This document shows, piece by piece, positions 26,377-35,825 of a DNA stretch of 64,000 bases; the stretch's first letter is position 1, and the number at the start of each line of letters is the position of its first letter. The DNA lies in assembly GCF_002088935.1 (NCBI RefSeq), contig NZ_NCSS01000006.1:248001-312000 (forward strand), given 5' to 3'. The position numbers were made by a program, and so were the translations under genes. Under the pieces are notes generated by a model, which had not been told where the DNA came from, ran no database searches, and was given only the letters and a program-made list of their open reading frames with translations. This DNA comes from Henriciella litoralis. Its GTDB lineage: Bacteria; Pseudomonadota; Alphaproteobacteria; Caulobacterales; Hyphomonadaceae.

Positions 26377-27711
26377 CTAGAATTTGTAGCGGACAGGAAT
26401 GTTTTTGGGACCGCCGACGAAGTTCGCCCGGATAAAGGCTGGCTCGCCTGCCAGTTCAATTGATTTGATTCGCGAGAACAGCTCTTCGTAGATTGCCTGC
26501 ATTTCCAGACGCGCCAGATGCATGCCGAGGCACATATGTCCGCCATGACCGAAAGAAATGATCTTGTTGGGGGAGCGATCTACGCGGAAGCTGAACGGAT
26601 CTTCAAATACGTCTTCGTCACGATTACCTGATGGATAACAGAGCAGTAAGCTCTCTCCTTCAAGTATTTTCTGGTCCCGCAGCTTGTAGTCGGCTTGTGC
26701 CGTGCGCATGAAGTGTTTGACCGGCGTCGTCCAGCGGATTGCCTCGTCAACGGCCGTGCGGGACATGCCTTTCGGGTCATCCAGCATCTTTTTGAGCTGA
26801 GCAGGATTGTTGAGCATTCCGAGCACACCGCCGCCTGTTGAGGCGCTGGTGGTGTCATGCCCGGCAGCTGCAACGATGATGTAATAGCTCATCGCCTCAA
26901 GTTGGCCGATCGGTTCGCCATCAATCGTGCCGTTTGCGATCACAGTCGACACATCATCCTTCGGCGCGTTGCGGCGGTCCTGCGTGATGTTCGTGAAATA
27001 CATGAAGAACTGGGCGAGCGTTTCCTGGATCGAGGCAAGCCCGCTATCAGGATCATCGTCATCCAGAAGGCTCTTGTCCCGCATCAGGTCTGGATCTTGC
27101 GCGCCAAAGATCTCCTGTGTGAGCTTGAGCATCATGGGTTCATCCTGCTCGGGAACCCCGAGGATCTGCATGATGACGCGGAGAGGGTAGTGCAGGGCGA
27201 TGTCCTGCTGGAAGTCGCATTCGCCGCCCATGTCTTCCATTCGATCGACGAACTCTTTGGCGAGGCCTTTGATGGCATCTTCGCGCTTTTTCACATTTTG
27301 CGGCATGAACCATTCCTGGGTCAGGTGGCGCAGCTTGTAATGCGATGGGTCATCGAGCTGGACCAGCGTCTTCAGAAGATGCGGGCCACCGGTCTGCGCG
27401 TAGACGCGCTCTTCTGCGCTCACATAGCTCAGCATTTCGCGCTGGCCGTTCGTGAACAGCTTGTTCTGACGGCTGACTTCCATGATGTCGGCATGTTTTG
27501 TGATCGCCCAGAAGGGACGGAAATGCTCTGGCTCACACCAGGCGACCGGGTCTTCGGCGCGCAGCCTGGTAAAGGCTTTGTCCAGCGCATGCATGTCGGC
27601 ATAAACCGAGGGATCTACAATCTGGTTGCAGATTTCCGCTGCCGCCTCGCTCATTTGCCGTGACGGATTCTTCTTGGTTTCCGGTGGACGTGCAATCGCT
27701 GTATCGGACAT
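26377..27711 (-). CDS. Cytochrome P450
   Basis: Soluble bacterial heme-thiolate monooxygenase, 444 residues. I-helix AAGHDTT at 282-288 (oxygen activation), ExxR at 323-326 (EAIR) and the heme loop FGHGGHMCLGM with Cys394 as ligand. The substrate cannot be told; this general type includes terpene, steroid and fatty-acid hydroxylases. No ferredoxin or reductase gene is adjacent. AAGGGAG precedes the ATG. The neighbouring ACAD10-type kinase and hot-dog-like genes hint at a catabolic setting, but they are on the other strand. Confidence 0.93.
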   Translation of the reverse strand: MSDTAIARPPETKKNPSRQMSEAAAEICNQIVDPSVYADMHALDKAFTRLRAEDPVAWCEPEHFRPFWAITKHADIMEVSRQNKLFTNGQREMLSYVSAEERVYAQTGGPHLLKTLVQLDDPSHYKLRHLTQEWFMPQNVKKREDAIKGLAKEFVDRMEDMGGECDFQQDIALHYPLRVIMQILGVPEQDEPMMLKLTQEIFGAQDPDLMRDKSLLDDDDPDSGLASIQETLAQFFMYFTNITQDRRNAPKDDVSTVIANGTIDGEPIGQLEAMSYYIIVAAAGHDTTSASTGGGVLGMLNNPAQLKKMLDDPKGMSRTAVDEAIRWTTPVKHFMRTAQADYKLRDQKILEGESLLLCYPSGNRDEDVFEDPFSFRVDRSPNKIISFGHGGHMCLGMHLARLEMQAIYEELFSRIKSIELAGEPAFIRANFVGGPKNIPVRYKF

Positions 27712-27737
27712 GGTCTGCTCCCTTGAGTTAGCTTCAG

Positions 27738-28646
27738 CTACTTCTTGGATGCAGACTTATCCTTTCGGCGCCGCTTGTTAAGGCCTCCCCGCGCGTCACC
27801 TTTAGGTCCACGCTGAGGTCTTTTCACTTTGTCGCTGGCCGCTGGAAGATACGTGCCCAGAAGACGCTGGAGCTCCTGTTTCGGGACTTCCTCGACAGCG
27901 CCGGGTTTGAGGTCTGCGAGTTCGAACGGGCCGTAATTGGTCCGAATTAGCCGGTTGACCTCAAGGTCGACCGACTCAAGGGCACGGCGAACCTCGCGTT
28001 TCTTGCCCTCGGTCAGTTCAACGCTGATCCAGTTATTGGCGCCCGTTTCCCGTTCCAGCTCAGCGATGATCGGGGCGTATTCGATACCGTCCACGATGAC
28101 GCCGGCTTTTAGCGCAGCAAGTTTATCAGGCGTGACGCGGCCATGCGCCCGTGCTCTGTAGCGTCGTTTGAACTCATTTCTCGGAAGCTCAAGCGTGCGA
28201 GCAAGCTCACCATCATTGGTGAGCAGTAGAAGGCCCTCGGTTGTCAGGTCGAGACGCCCGACGGTGACGGTTCGGGGCAGGTGCTTTGGTAGCTCATCAT
28301 AGATCGTCCGCCGCCCGGCAGGGTCGATGGTCGTCGTGATGAGGCCAGATGGCTTGTGGTAGCGCCAGAGCCGCGTCTGCTCAGGCGGCTCGATCCGTTT
28401 GCCGTTGACCTTGATGGCTTCGCCGCCTGTCACCTTGAAGGCAGGAGAGGTCAGCGTGCGGCCATTGACCGACACCTTGCCGGATTCAATGAGCGTTTCG
28501 CATTCGCGCCGGGACGCGACGCCTGCGCGCGCGAGCCATTTGGCGATCCGCTCACCCTCTGACCAGTCGGTCGGCGTGAGAGAAGCGGGCTTGCTGTTGG
28601 GTTTGGTCCGTCTGCCGGGCCGGGGCGTCTCACGACGATCCGTCAT
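27738..28646 (-). CDS. rluB: 23S rRNA pseudouridine synthase RluB-like
   Basis: Isomerises a uridine in 23S rRNA (U2605 in E. coli). 302 residues: a basic N-terminal extension, an S4 domain (ERIAKWLARAGVASRRECETLI at about 32-53), then the catalytic domain with GRLDLTTEGLLLLTNDG, Asp133 being the nucleophile. The C-terminal tail is Lys/Arg-rich. RluE/RluF specificity cannot be excluded, but the S4 domain and length favour RluB. AAAGGATAACC precedes the ATG. Confidence 0.88.
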   Translation of the reverse strand: MTDRRETPRPGRRTKPNSKPASLTPTDWSEGERIAKWLARAGVASRRECETLIESGKVSVNGRTLTSPAFKVTGGEAIKVNGKRIEPPEQTRLWRYHKPSGLITTTIDPAGRRTIYDELPKHLPRTVTVGRLDLTTEGLLLLTNDGELARTLELPRNEFKRRYRARAHGRVTPDKLAALKAGVIVDGIEYAPIIAELERETGANNWISVELTEGKKREVRRALESVDLEVNRLIRTNYGPFELADLKPGAVEEVPKQELQRLLGTYLPAASDKVKRPQRGPKGDARGGLNKRRRKDKSASKK

Positions 28647-28664
28647 ATGGTTATCCTTTAAGGG

Positions 28665-29069
28665 TTACCCTAGTTGCAGAACCGGAGCAGCAATTGCAAG
28701 CCCGAGCGCGAGTTCCATCGGTATCCAGACCAGCATCATGCCTGGTCCACGGTTCGCCTTCGTATCGACAAGGTAGGAAAGGAGGCGCCCGATGCCGGCA
28801 CCAAACCAGCCCGCGGCGACTGGCATCAGGGCGAAAATGGCAAAGGCAGGCGGGACTGCGAAGAGGATAACGAGCGCTGTCATATGCACCATGAATAACA
28901 GGCCGCCATAGGTGGCGCGAAATTCGGAGAAGCCGCCTTCTTTTCCAGGGCTCGGATCGGGCTGAAGTCTTACAACGCCTTGCGCCCATCGCGGCGCAAG
29001 AAGCGCGCCGAGCCCAATCAGGGCACACAGGAAAAGCGCGATCGCCGAGATAATTGAGGGTACCAGCAT
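28665..29069 (-). CDS. DUF4345-like membrane protein
   Basis: 134 residues with four TM helices at about 5-25, 55-77, 78-95 and 110-130. The central FSEFRATYGGLLFMVH resembles the FRxxYGG motif of DUF4345 proteins. Function unknown. AAGGACAAC lies before the ATG. It lies just downstream of lpxL and upstream of rluB on the same strand. Confidence 0.75.
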   Translation of the reverse strand: MLVPSIISAIALFLCALIGLGALLAPRWAQGVVRLQPDPSPGKEGGFSEFRATYGGLLFMVHMTALVILFAVPPAFAIFALMPVAAGWFGAGIGRLLSYLVDTKANRGPGMMLVWIPMELALGLAIAAPVLQLG

Positions 29070-29142
29070 GATGTTGTCCTTATCAGGTTTATGCGGGAGC
29101 TAGCTTGTGCGGATCAGAACACCAGTCCCGAAGGCCCAGTTT

Positions 29143-30102
29143 TTAGACGCCCGCTGCTTTCCAGGCAGACTTCGGCCAGCGGCGGTGTTGCCAGAACCAT
29201 TGCTCTGGATTGGCGCGGACCTGCGCTTCAAGAAACTCAGTTATCTTCACAACGCAGTCGGTGACAGCCTCGTCACCCGATAGTCCGGGGTCCGGGCTGA
29301 TCGGTTCGTGTATCGTCACGCGGAAGCGGGCAGGGCCTGTTCGGACGGTCGAGACGGGGATGATCGGGACATTGTATTTCAGCGCCAGCCGTGCGGGACC
29401 GGGCGCGGTCATGGCATCATGACCAAAGAAGGGAATGGCGAGCCCCTTGTTGAACTTCTGATCATTCATCAAGGCCACGGAACGACCAGCGGTGAGCGCC
29501 CGCATGAGCTCTCTCGTGCCGAGACCCTTCGGTGTGAGAACGCCAATGCCATAATCGTGGCGAACCTTGTTGATCCGGCGATCGATGTGGGGATTGTTAA
29601 GGGCGCGATACGTAACAAGGCAATCGACCGGCCGCCGACATATGACGGCAGCCATGACTTCCCAGTTGGCGAAATGTCCTGAGATGAAGACGGCGCCTTC
29701 TGGGGCGTTTTCGACCGCGTCGAGCCGTTCGGGGTGCACGACCTCGACCCGGTCACCTTCGTATGGGTTGATGCGGGGCAGGTGGGGTAACTCACCTGCG
29801 GTCCGGCCTGTGCTCTCCCATGACGCGGCCGCGACGCGGTCGACTTCCTCATCGCTCCAGTCTGGAAACGCCAGACGCAAATTTCGCTTGGCCGTGCGGT
29901 TCTGGCTAAGGAGCGGGGCAATCTTTTTGACGATCCATCCTGCCGCGTTCGACGCGCGGTCCGGCCCGAGCATTTTCATCGGCCACCAGTAGATGACATC
30001 CCAGGCAACGGCCTCCAGCCACCACTGAACGCGCTGCCTGAAAGTGGCGCGGTTATCGATGTCCTTTGGGCGGACATATTGAGGTGATTCTGGCTCGCTC
30101 AT
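29143..30102 (-). CDS. lpxL: Lipid A biosynthesis acyltransferase (LpxL/HtrB family)
   Basis: Inner-membrane enzyme that adds a secondary acyl chain to Kdo2-lipid A precursor. 319 residues; catalytic HxxxxE motif HFANWE at 143-148, N-terminal hydrophobic WWLEAVAWDVIYWW. LpxL and LpxM cannot be separated by sight. The ATGA overlap with the lpxK stop couples translation, placing the acyl step beside the 4'-kinase and Kdo transferase. Confidence 0.9.
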   Translation of the reverse strand: MSEPESPQYVRPKDIDNRATFRQRVQWWLEAVAWDVIYWWPMKMLGPDRASNAAGWIVKKIAPLLSQNRTAKRNLRLAFPDWSDEEVDRVAAASWESTGRTAGELPHLPRINPYEGDRVEVVHPERLDAVENAPEGAVFISGHFANWEVMAAVICRRPVDCLVTYRALNNPHIDRRINKVRHDYGIGVLTPKGLGTRELMRALTAGRSVALMNDQKFNKGLAIPFFGHDAMTAPGPARLALKYNVPIIPVSTVRTGPARFRVTIHEPISPDPGLSGDEAVTDCVVKITEFLEAQVRANPEQWFWQHRRWPKSAWKAAGV

Positions 30103-31103
30103 TTCGGCAGCCGTTCTGAAACAGATGCCAGGAGCTTGTCGAGTGTGTCAGTGTCTTTGAAGCGGGCCTGCACCGGGAAGGTCATGACGTCTCGTCGGTC
30201 ATCTGTGCCGAGGCGTACATAGTCTTTTTCTGTGGTGACCAATACCGCATCCCTCTGCTTTGCGAGGTCTCTTAAATAGCGCAGATCGGACTTGTCGTAA
30301 GGGTGATGGTCGGGGAAGGGGACGGCATCTGCCAGCGAGACACCGCTTTGCGATAGCGTGTCAAAGAATTTTTCCGGTCTACCGATCCCGGCGAACGCCA
30401 CGTACGCCCCTTCGGGCAGGGTCCCCGTCGGCTCGATCTGCGCGAAGAGAACGGGATTGGCAAAATTACCAAGTTCCGAAGGTGGTTCGGACGTGCCCAT
30501 GACGATGACGGCATCTGCCCGCGCCAGACCCGCTTCGACGGGTTCGCGCAAAGGGCCTTTGGGAATCACATAGCCATTGCCGAAACCGGCAACACTGTCG
30601 ACCACCACGAATGATAGATCTTTTGCAAGGCCGGGATTCTGGTGACCATCGTCCATAATTATGAGGTCGACGCCGTCATCCTGCATAGCTTGACCGGCCA
30701 ACGCACGATCCGGACCGATCCATGCTTCGCCGCCGCGTGAGAGCATGATGGCTTCGTCGCCCACATCGGCTGCGACATGGCGATCCAGGTCAACTTTGAG
30801 CGGGCCTTTCAGCTTTCCGCCATACCCACGCGAGAGGGTGGCGATACGTATTCCCGGGTAGAGGTCCGAGAGTCTCGAGCGCAAGGCCGCGGCGACGGGG
30901 CTCTTACCTGTGCCGCCTGCCGATATGTTCCCGACGCAGATAACCGGGATGCGAAGTCTCAGCGGTTCGGCTTTGCGTATGCGATTGGCTGTGACACCGG
31001 CATAGATGGCGGCGAGCGGGGTTAGCATGAGCCTTGTGAGGGGGGCGCCCTCACGAGACTTTGGATCGACATCACGATCCCAGAAGCGCGGGGACCTTAT
31101 CAT
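30099..31103 (-). CDS. lpxK: Tetraacyldisaccharide 4'-kinase
   Basis: Phosphorylates the 4' position of the lipid A disaccharide at the inner membrane. 334 residues; Walker A CVGNISAGGTGKSP at about 57-69, family motif DDGHQNPGL near 150, and the C-terminal FPDHHPYDKSDL. Overlaps waaA upstream and lpxL downstream by 4 bp on each side, so the three genes form a coupled unit. Confidence 0.96.
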   Translation of the reverse strand: MIRSPRFWDRDVDPKSREGAPLTRLMLTPLAAIYAGVTANRIRKAEPLRLRIPVICVGNISAGGTGKSPVAAALRSRLSDLYPGIRIATLSRGYGGKLKGPLKVDLDRHVAADVGDEAIMLSRGGEAWIGPDRALAGQAMQDDGVDLIIMDDGHQNPGLAKDLSFVVVDSVAGFGNGYVIPKGPLREPVEAGLARADAVIVMGTSEPPSELGNFANPVLFAQIEPTGTLPEGAYVAFAGIGRPEKFFDTLSQSGVSLADAVPFPDHHPYDKSDLRYLRDLAKQRDAVLVTTEKDYVRLGTDDRRDVMTFPVQARFKDTDTLDKLLASVSERLPK

Positions 31104-32371
31104 CGTGAGATGGCCGGAAGGAGAGGGGCGAGCGCTTCGAGGGTTATGTTCATAGGCGTTTGGGCCTTTTCCTCCAGCATTATACGCGTGGCTTCCTTGG
31201 GCGGTGTGGCAGGAAAGCTGCGGGCGATATCCTGTGCGCCTGAGACAAACTGAAAGCCGGTCTGCTTCGCAAGGTCTGCCATGAGGTCCTCAAAGTTGAA
31301 GACGTCGGGGCCGGACAAAATCGGGCGCCCCAGTCTCAATATCTCCAGAGGGTTATGACCACCGACACCTGGCGTGTGACCTCCGCCAAGATAGACAGTG
31401 TCGGCTGCCGACGCAAACAGACCGACTTCACCTAGCGTGTCTGCGAGCAAGACATCGTCCTCAGGTGTCGGCGTCTCTCCTTTGGACCGGGTGGAGAAAG
31501 TCATCTGCTTCGCGTGAAGTGCATTGGCGATATCATTCGCCCGTTCGGGATGACGCGGAACGATGATCAGCGCCGGTCTCGGCGACATCTGGCTGATCGC
31601 CTCGATGACGAGTTCTTCTTCCCCTTCATGCGTTGAGACCGCGGTTAGGCAGCCGCGCGATCCGATAAACTGGTCACGCAAGAGGTTGAGTTGCTCACCG
31701 TTTACTGCCGGAGGCGGAAGCGCGGATTTCAGATTGCCTACAGAAGAGACCTGTCGGTGGGCGAGTGAGGTTAGCCCGTCAGCTGTTCTTGCATCAGCGG
31801 CCAATATCAAATCGAAGCAGGAAAAGACGCGCTTGGCAAAGTCAGGCCACTTTCCCCATCCAGTTATGCTGGAGCGGGTCATACGGGCATTGATCAGCGC
31901 CAGTTTAACGCCGCGGGCATGAGCTTCAGAAATGAGATTTGGCCAGATATCGCCTTCGGCAAAAATAGCGGTCGCTGGTTGCCATGTATCGATGAAACGG
32001 GCCGCCACGGCAGGCGTGTCTATCGGGGCAAATTGATGCGTGCTGCGGTCTTGAAGCTCTGGCGACGCTGAGATGGCGTCGGCGATTAGCTGAGCCGATG
32101 TTGTTGTCTGGCTGGTGAAGAGGAAATGAAGGTCAGCCCGCTCACCGCCAATCTGTTTGGCGAGTTCGAGCAGCAGGGCTGTTTCACCAATACTGGCGCC
32201 GTGTAGCCAGATCAGATTGGCGGGTGTGGCGTCGGGGACGTTTCGTGCGAACCGCTCTTCGGTCCGGCCAGCAATTTCCTTGCCCTTCGATAGTCGCTGT
32301 TTGACCAGCAGACCTAAAAAAGGTTCGGCTGCACGTGTTGCTGTGCGGTAGAGGCGTTGTCCGAGACTCAT
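31100..32371 (-). CDS. waaA: 3-deoxy-D-manno-octulosonic acid (Kdo) transferase
   Basis: Adds Kdo residues from CMP-Kdo to lipid IVA (GT30). About 423 residues. Seen are WLHGASIGETALL near 53-65 with the catalytic Glu, FIDTWQPATAIFAEGDIWPN, and the C-terminal YLGGGHTPGVGGHNPLEILRLGRPI. The ATG at MSLGQRLYR is preferred to a TTG 36 bases upstream, since neither has a good ribosome site and relatives begin here. Start lies 43 bp after the DUF374 gene. Confidence 0.95.
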   Translation of the reverse strand: MSLGQRLYRTATRAAEPFLGLLVKQRLSKGKEIAGRTEERFARNVPDATPANLIWLHGASIGETALLLELAKQIGGERADLHFLFTSQTTTSAQLIADAISASPELQDRSTHQFAPIDTPAVAARFIDTWQPATAIFAEGDIWPNLISEAHARGVKLALINARMTRSSITGWGKWPDFAKRVFSCFDLILAADARTADGLTSLAHRQVSSVGNLKSALPPPAVNGEQLNLLRDQFIGSRGCLTAVSTHEGEEELVIEAISQMSPRPALIIVPRHPERANDIANALHAKQMTFSTRSKGETPTPEDDVLLADTLGEVGLFASAADTVYLGGGHTPGVGGHNPLEILRLGRPILSGPDVFNFEDLMADLAKQTGFQFVSGAQDIARSFPATPPKEATRIMLEEKAQTPMNITLEALAPLLPAISR

Positions 32372-32414
32372 TGAAAAGAGATAGTGCGTGTTGGCGCTAT
32401 GCTGCAATCACGTA

Positions 32415-33122
32415 TCAGTTTCGCTGCGTCAGCATTTTGGCAGCCAGGCCATATGCTTCCTGAATTTCCGCATTCAGTCGGGCCGTACATTCAGCTGTGT
32501 CCTGACCCTTTCTAAACTCGAGAGGCTGACCCAGCACGATCGTGCCTTTTGCAAACGGGATCGGGACCATGAAGCGATCCCAGGTCTTGAGGCGGAATGC
32601 GGGTTTGCAGTCCAGTGCGTAAGGTATGATCAAAGCATTCGAGCGCTGGGCCAGGATGACAGGTCCGGCTTGGGCCTGCTCCGCGGGGCCGCGAGGGCCG
32701 TCCGGTGTCAAACATACGACGCTGCCAGCTCTCAAGCGCTTGGTTGTCTCCATGATGGCCGCCGAGCCACCTTTGTCTTTCTTTTTTTTCTTATGCGTGG
32801 ATGAGCCCCTCACCACGTCGATACCGAGGTGTGAGACCGCCTGGGCAACGAACTCTCCATCTCGTGATAATGAGATCATCATCGCGGTCGGGTGCGCCTT
32901 TGCGGGCATCTTCCTGACAAAGCGAGTCCAGATTGATGGAAGCAGGAGGATGCGTGAGTGCCAGGCGGCAACGATCAGGCCCCGGTCACCGCTCCAGGCT
33001 TCGCGGAACTGTTCTTCACCTTCGGTCGACCAGCGCATGGTGCGCGCGCACAGCACCATATAGGCCCATATCAGGTACCCCAGCGCAGATGAAAAAATCG
33101 GATTGCGAAAAAGCCATTTCAT
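32415..33122 (-). CDS. DUF374 lysophospholipid acyltransferase-family protein
   Basis: About 235 residues with one N-terminal hydrophobic segment. DUF374 marks are AAWHSRILLLP, SLSRDGEFVAQ, LTPDGPRGP and IIPYALDC, giving a PlsC-like acyltransferase fold. In Alphaproteobacteria it is often encoded next to waaA and lpxK; its substrate is not established. After VRGSSTHK comes a run of Lys codons containing eight consecutive A on the coding strand. The start is uncertain: this ATG or a TTG 39 bases earlier, neither with a strong ribosome site. Confidence 0.8.
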   Translation of the reverse strand: MKWLFRNPIFSSALGYLIWAYMVLCARTMRWSTEGEEQFREAWSGDRGLIVAAWHSRILLLPSIWTRFVRKMPAKAHPTAMMISLSRDGEFVAQAVSHLGIDVVRGSSTHKKKKKDKGGSAAIMETTKRLRAGSVVCLTPDGPRGPAEQAQAGPVILAQRSNALIIPYALDCKPAFRLKTWDRFMVPIPFAKGTIVLGQPLEFRKGQDTAECTARLNAEIQEAYGLAAKMLTQRN

Positions 33123-33357
33123 ATGCTGCGTCGGTTTAATGCGCGCCGTTTCAAATCGCAAAGACCAAATGAAGTACGCTCAGTAACATCAAACTTGCGA
33201 ACTTGTCTGCCTCGGCAGATGCGGCCCAAGCGGGCGTCTTGGCGCCAGCTATTCACCGCGAGGTGATCGAAGCGCTTATCATAAAGACTTAAACCTAACT
33301 TGCTTTTGCTTTCGAAGACTTGGAATATTGCGTGCTTATTTCGGGGCAGGGGGCTGC

Positions 33358-35694
33358 ATGAGAAACGGGAACTGGAGAAAGATCACTGATCTCTACCTGC
33401 AACTTCTGGAGGTGCCAGAATCAGATCGCGCAGCCCACCTCGACCGCCTGGCTCTTGCCGAAGAAGAGAAGACAGCGCTGAGCCGCCTGCTTGTCGCAAA
33501 TACGCAGGATGCAGATTTTTTCGCCACCGGCGGGGCCATCGAACATCACCTTCAATTTCTCAATGCAGGCGAGACGCTCGGCAGCTGGCGCATTCTAGAG
33601 ATGATCGGTGCCGGTGGAATGGGCGAGGTGTACCGTGTTGAGCGGGCCGACGGGCATTACAATCAGATCGCTGCACTCAAGCGCATCACTCTCTCGGATG
33701 AGGCCGCCTTCGCGCGCTTTGAACGTGAGCGCCAGATCCTCGCCCGGCTGGAGCATCCGAATATCGGCCGTCTGATCGATGGCGGGGTAGATGACAAGGG
33801 CGCTCCCTATTTTGTGATGGAGCTCATCGAAGGTCAGACCCTGCTTGACTATGCGAAGGGCCGCAGGCTGAACCGGGAGCAGATTCTTCAACTCTTTCTG
33901 AAAGTCTGTAGCGCACTTTCCCATGCTCATGGGCGCTTTGTGCTGCACCGGGACCTGAAGCCCACCAACATCATGGTCAACACCAGCGGAGAGGTGAAGG
34001 TCATCGATTTTGGCGTTGCCGGTCTGGTCGAGCAAGGCGATCAGGACCTTCGTGCGCCGATGACCCTTCAATATGCCGCCCCTGAACAGCTTGATGGTCG
34101 CGAGTCTTCTGTTCAGACGGATATTTTCAGCCTCGGCCTGACCCTCGCGGAGTTATTGACGGCCGATGCGCCAGCCGCCCTTGATCCCGGCAACCGAGTC
34201 AGGCTGGACGGGCTGCCCGCAGATCTCGCGGCCATCCTGAAAAAGGCGACCGACCCGGATGTGTCCGAACGCTATGAGAGTGTCGATGCGCTGGCATCCG
34301 ATATTCGGAACTTCCGTACACATCGTCCCGTCATGGCCAGACACCCGAACACGCTTTACAAAGGCGTCCTGTTCATGCGCCGCAACGTGATGGCGGTCGG
34401 CTTGGTTTGCGTATTGTGTGCAGGCTTTGTCGGCGTCAGCTGGCAATATGTGAAGGCTGAGCGCGAGCGGGATGTTGCCCTACACGAACGCGAACGGCTG
34501 AGGACAATGCAGGCTGCGACCTTCCTCATGTTCTCCGAGGCAGGGAATGGCGGTGGCGAGAAGACGGCCGGGTCCCTGATCCTGAAGGCGGCCGAGCAGG
34601 CCAAAGCCGACTTTGAATCGGACCCTGAAAAGGCGGCCCCTGTGCTTCAGATGTTCGGGGAAATGCTCTTTCTGATCAATGATTACACCTCGGCTGAGCC
34701 ATTGCTTCGGTTGGTTTCGGACCTCCCGGTCAAATCCGGCAATGAAGACATGATCGCTCGGGCCTCGCATGATCTCGCGAATGTCTACTTGCGGTCCGGC
34801 AAGGTGGAGCAGGCAGGAGGGGCGCTTGAGCGCGCGCTGGAGATCTGGAAATCCGATCCGGCACAGTATCATGATCAGATTCTGGGGGCCGCGCTGATCG
34901 AGTCGCAGCTGATGGCCGAAACTGGGGATCTTGAACAGGCCGAAGCCCTTTTGTCCGAAAGCCTTCCCCGACGTATCGCCTTTTCGGGCGAAACATCGCT
35001 GGAGACGGCCATACTCCTCACAAATATCGGTGTTGCCCGGATGCGGCTCGGCAATATTGAGGGGGCGCTCAGAAGTTCTGAGCGGGCCCGTGATGTTTTT
35101 AACGCGATCGAGCGCCTCGATACTCCTGATGGCCTTAATGCGATGAACAATCTCGCAACTCTCTATCATATCAGTGGCCGACTGGAGGAGGCTGAAGCGG
35201 CCTATCTGGCGACGCTGGATATCCGCCAGAAGCTCTACGGCCCGTCCACGGCGCTCGCTGTGCTTATGTCCAACTATGGAAAGCTGAAACTGCAGCAGGA
35301 AAAAACTGCTGAAGCTGCTCTCCTGCTGTCCAACGCCGTCGAAATGGCGGACGAGTTCAGCGGAGCGTCTAGCCCGGCGGCTCTTGCGGCACGTTTCGGC
35401 CTGATCGAAGCACTCGCCAATTCCGAGCAGATCGAAGAGGCGGAGGCCGTACTGACCGATGTCAGCATCAGCCTCAATGATGCCGGCATAACCAGCGGCG
35501 CTTATATGGGCCTTTTTTATGTGGCCAGCGCACAGGTTGCAGCTGCGAAGGGCGACCCTTCGGCAGCGCTTGCGTCACTCGATGCTGCGGATCAGTTTTT
35601 TGCGGAGATGGGAGCGCCTGCAGCGCGGTATGCCGCCAAGGCACAACAGGTGCGCGACAGTCTCAATCAGGATGTGGCTGGTACACCCCTCTGA
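33358..35694 (+). CDS. Membrane Ser/Thr protein kinase with TPR sensor domain
   Basis: 778 residues. Cytosolic kinase domain at about 78-322: P-loop GAGGMGEV 84-91, Lys108, catalytic HRDLKPTN 197-204, DFG 217-219, APE 241-243, all intact, so it should be active. One TM helix at about 344-361, then a coiled segment and many TPR units to the end, probably periplasmic. The N-terminal 70 residues (WRKITDLYLQLLEVPESDRAAHLDRL) are the kind found in kinases paired with ECF43 sigma factors, but no sigma gene is adjacent. The ATG after CAGGGGG is chosen. It heads a same-strand set of three genes. Confidence 0.88.
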   Translation: MRNGNWRKITDLYLQLLEVPESDRAAHLDRLALAEEEKTALSRLLVANTQDADFFATGGAIEHHLQFLNAGETLGSWRILEMIGAGGMGEVYRVERADGHYNQIAALKRITLSDEAAFARFERERQILARLEHPNIGRLIDGGVDDKGAPYFVMELIEGQTLLDYAKGRRLNREQILQLFLKVCSALSHAHGRFVLHRDLKPTNIMVNTSGEVKVIDFGVAGLVEQGDQDLRAPMTLQYAAPEQLDGRESSVQTDIFSLGLTLAELLTADAPAALDPGNRVRLDGLPADLAAILKKATDPDVSERYESVDALASDIRNFRTHRPVMARHPNTLYKGVLFMRRNVMAVGLVCVLCAGFVGVSWQYVKAERERDVALHERERLRTMQAATFLMFSEAGNGGGEKTAGSLILKAAEQAKADFESDPEKAAPVLQMFGEMLFLINDYTSAEPLLRLVSDLPVKSGNEDMIARASHDLANVYLRSGKVEQAGGALERALEIWKSDPAQYHDQILGAALIESQLMAETGDLEQAEALLSESLPRRIAFSGETSLETAILLTNIGVARMRLGNIEGALRSSERARDVFNAIERLDTPDGLNAMNNLATLYHISGRLEEAEAAYLATLDIRQKLYGPSTALAVLMSNYGKLKLQQEKTAEAALLLSNAVEMADEFSGASSPAALAARFGLIEALANSEQIEEAEAVLTDVSISLNDAGITSGAYMGLFYVASAQVAAAKGDPSAALASLDAADQFFAEMGAPAARYAAKAQQVRDSLNQDVAGTPL

Positions 35695-35825
35695 GCGGGG
35701 CCGGAGGGCAGGTGTCCGCTTTTCCCCTGATCTCGCGTGGTCAGTGATGGGAACGGGACGTGACTGACCGGTTTTAGCGACACTCGCTCCCGTCGTTACA
35801 TCCAACTCTGAAGGTTACACACATC

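Noticed and set aside
26857-27663. 268-codon plus-strand frame opposite the P450
   Set aside because: The P450 I-helix, ExxR and heme-binding motifs are on the other strand; this frame is a codon-bias mirror.
23445-27711. Region as a horizontally acquired island
   Set aside because: No integrase, repeats or tRNA junction were seen, and base composition looks like the neighbours.
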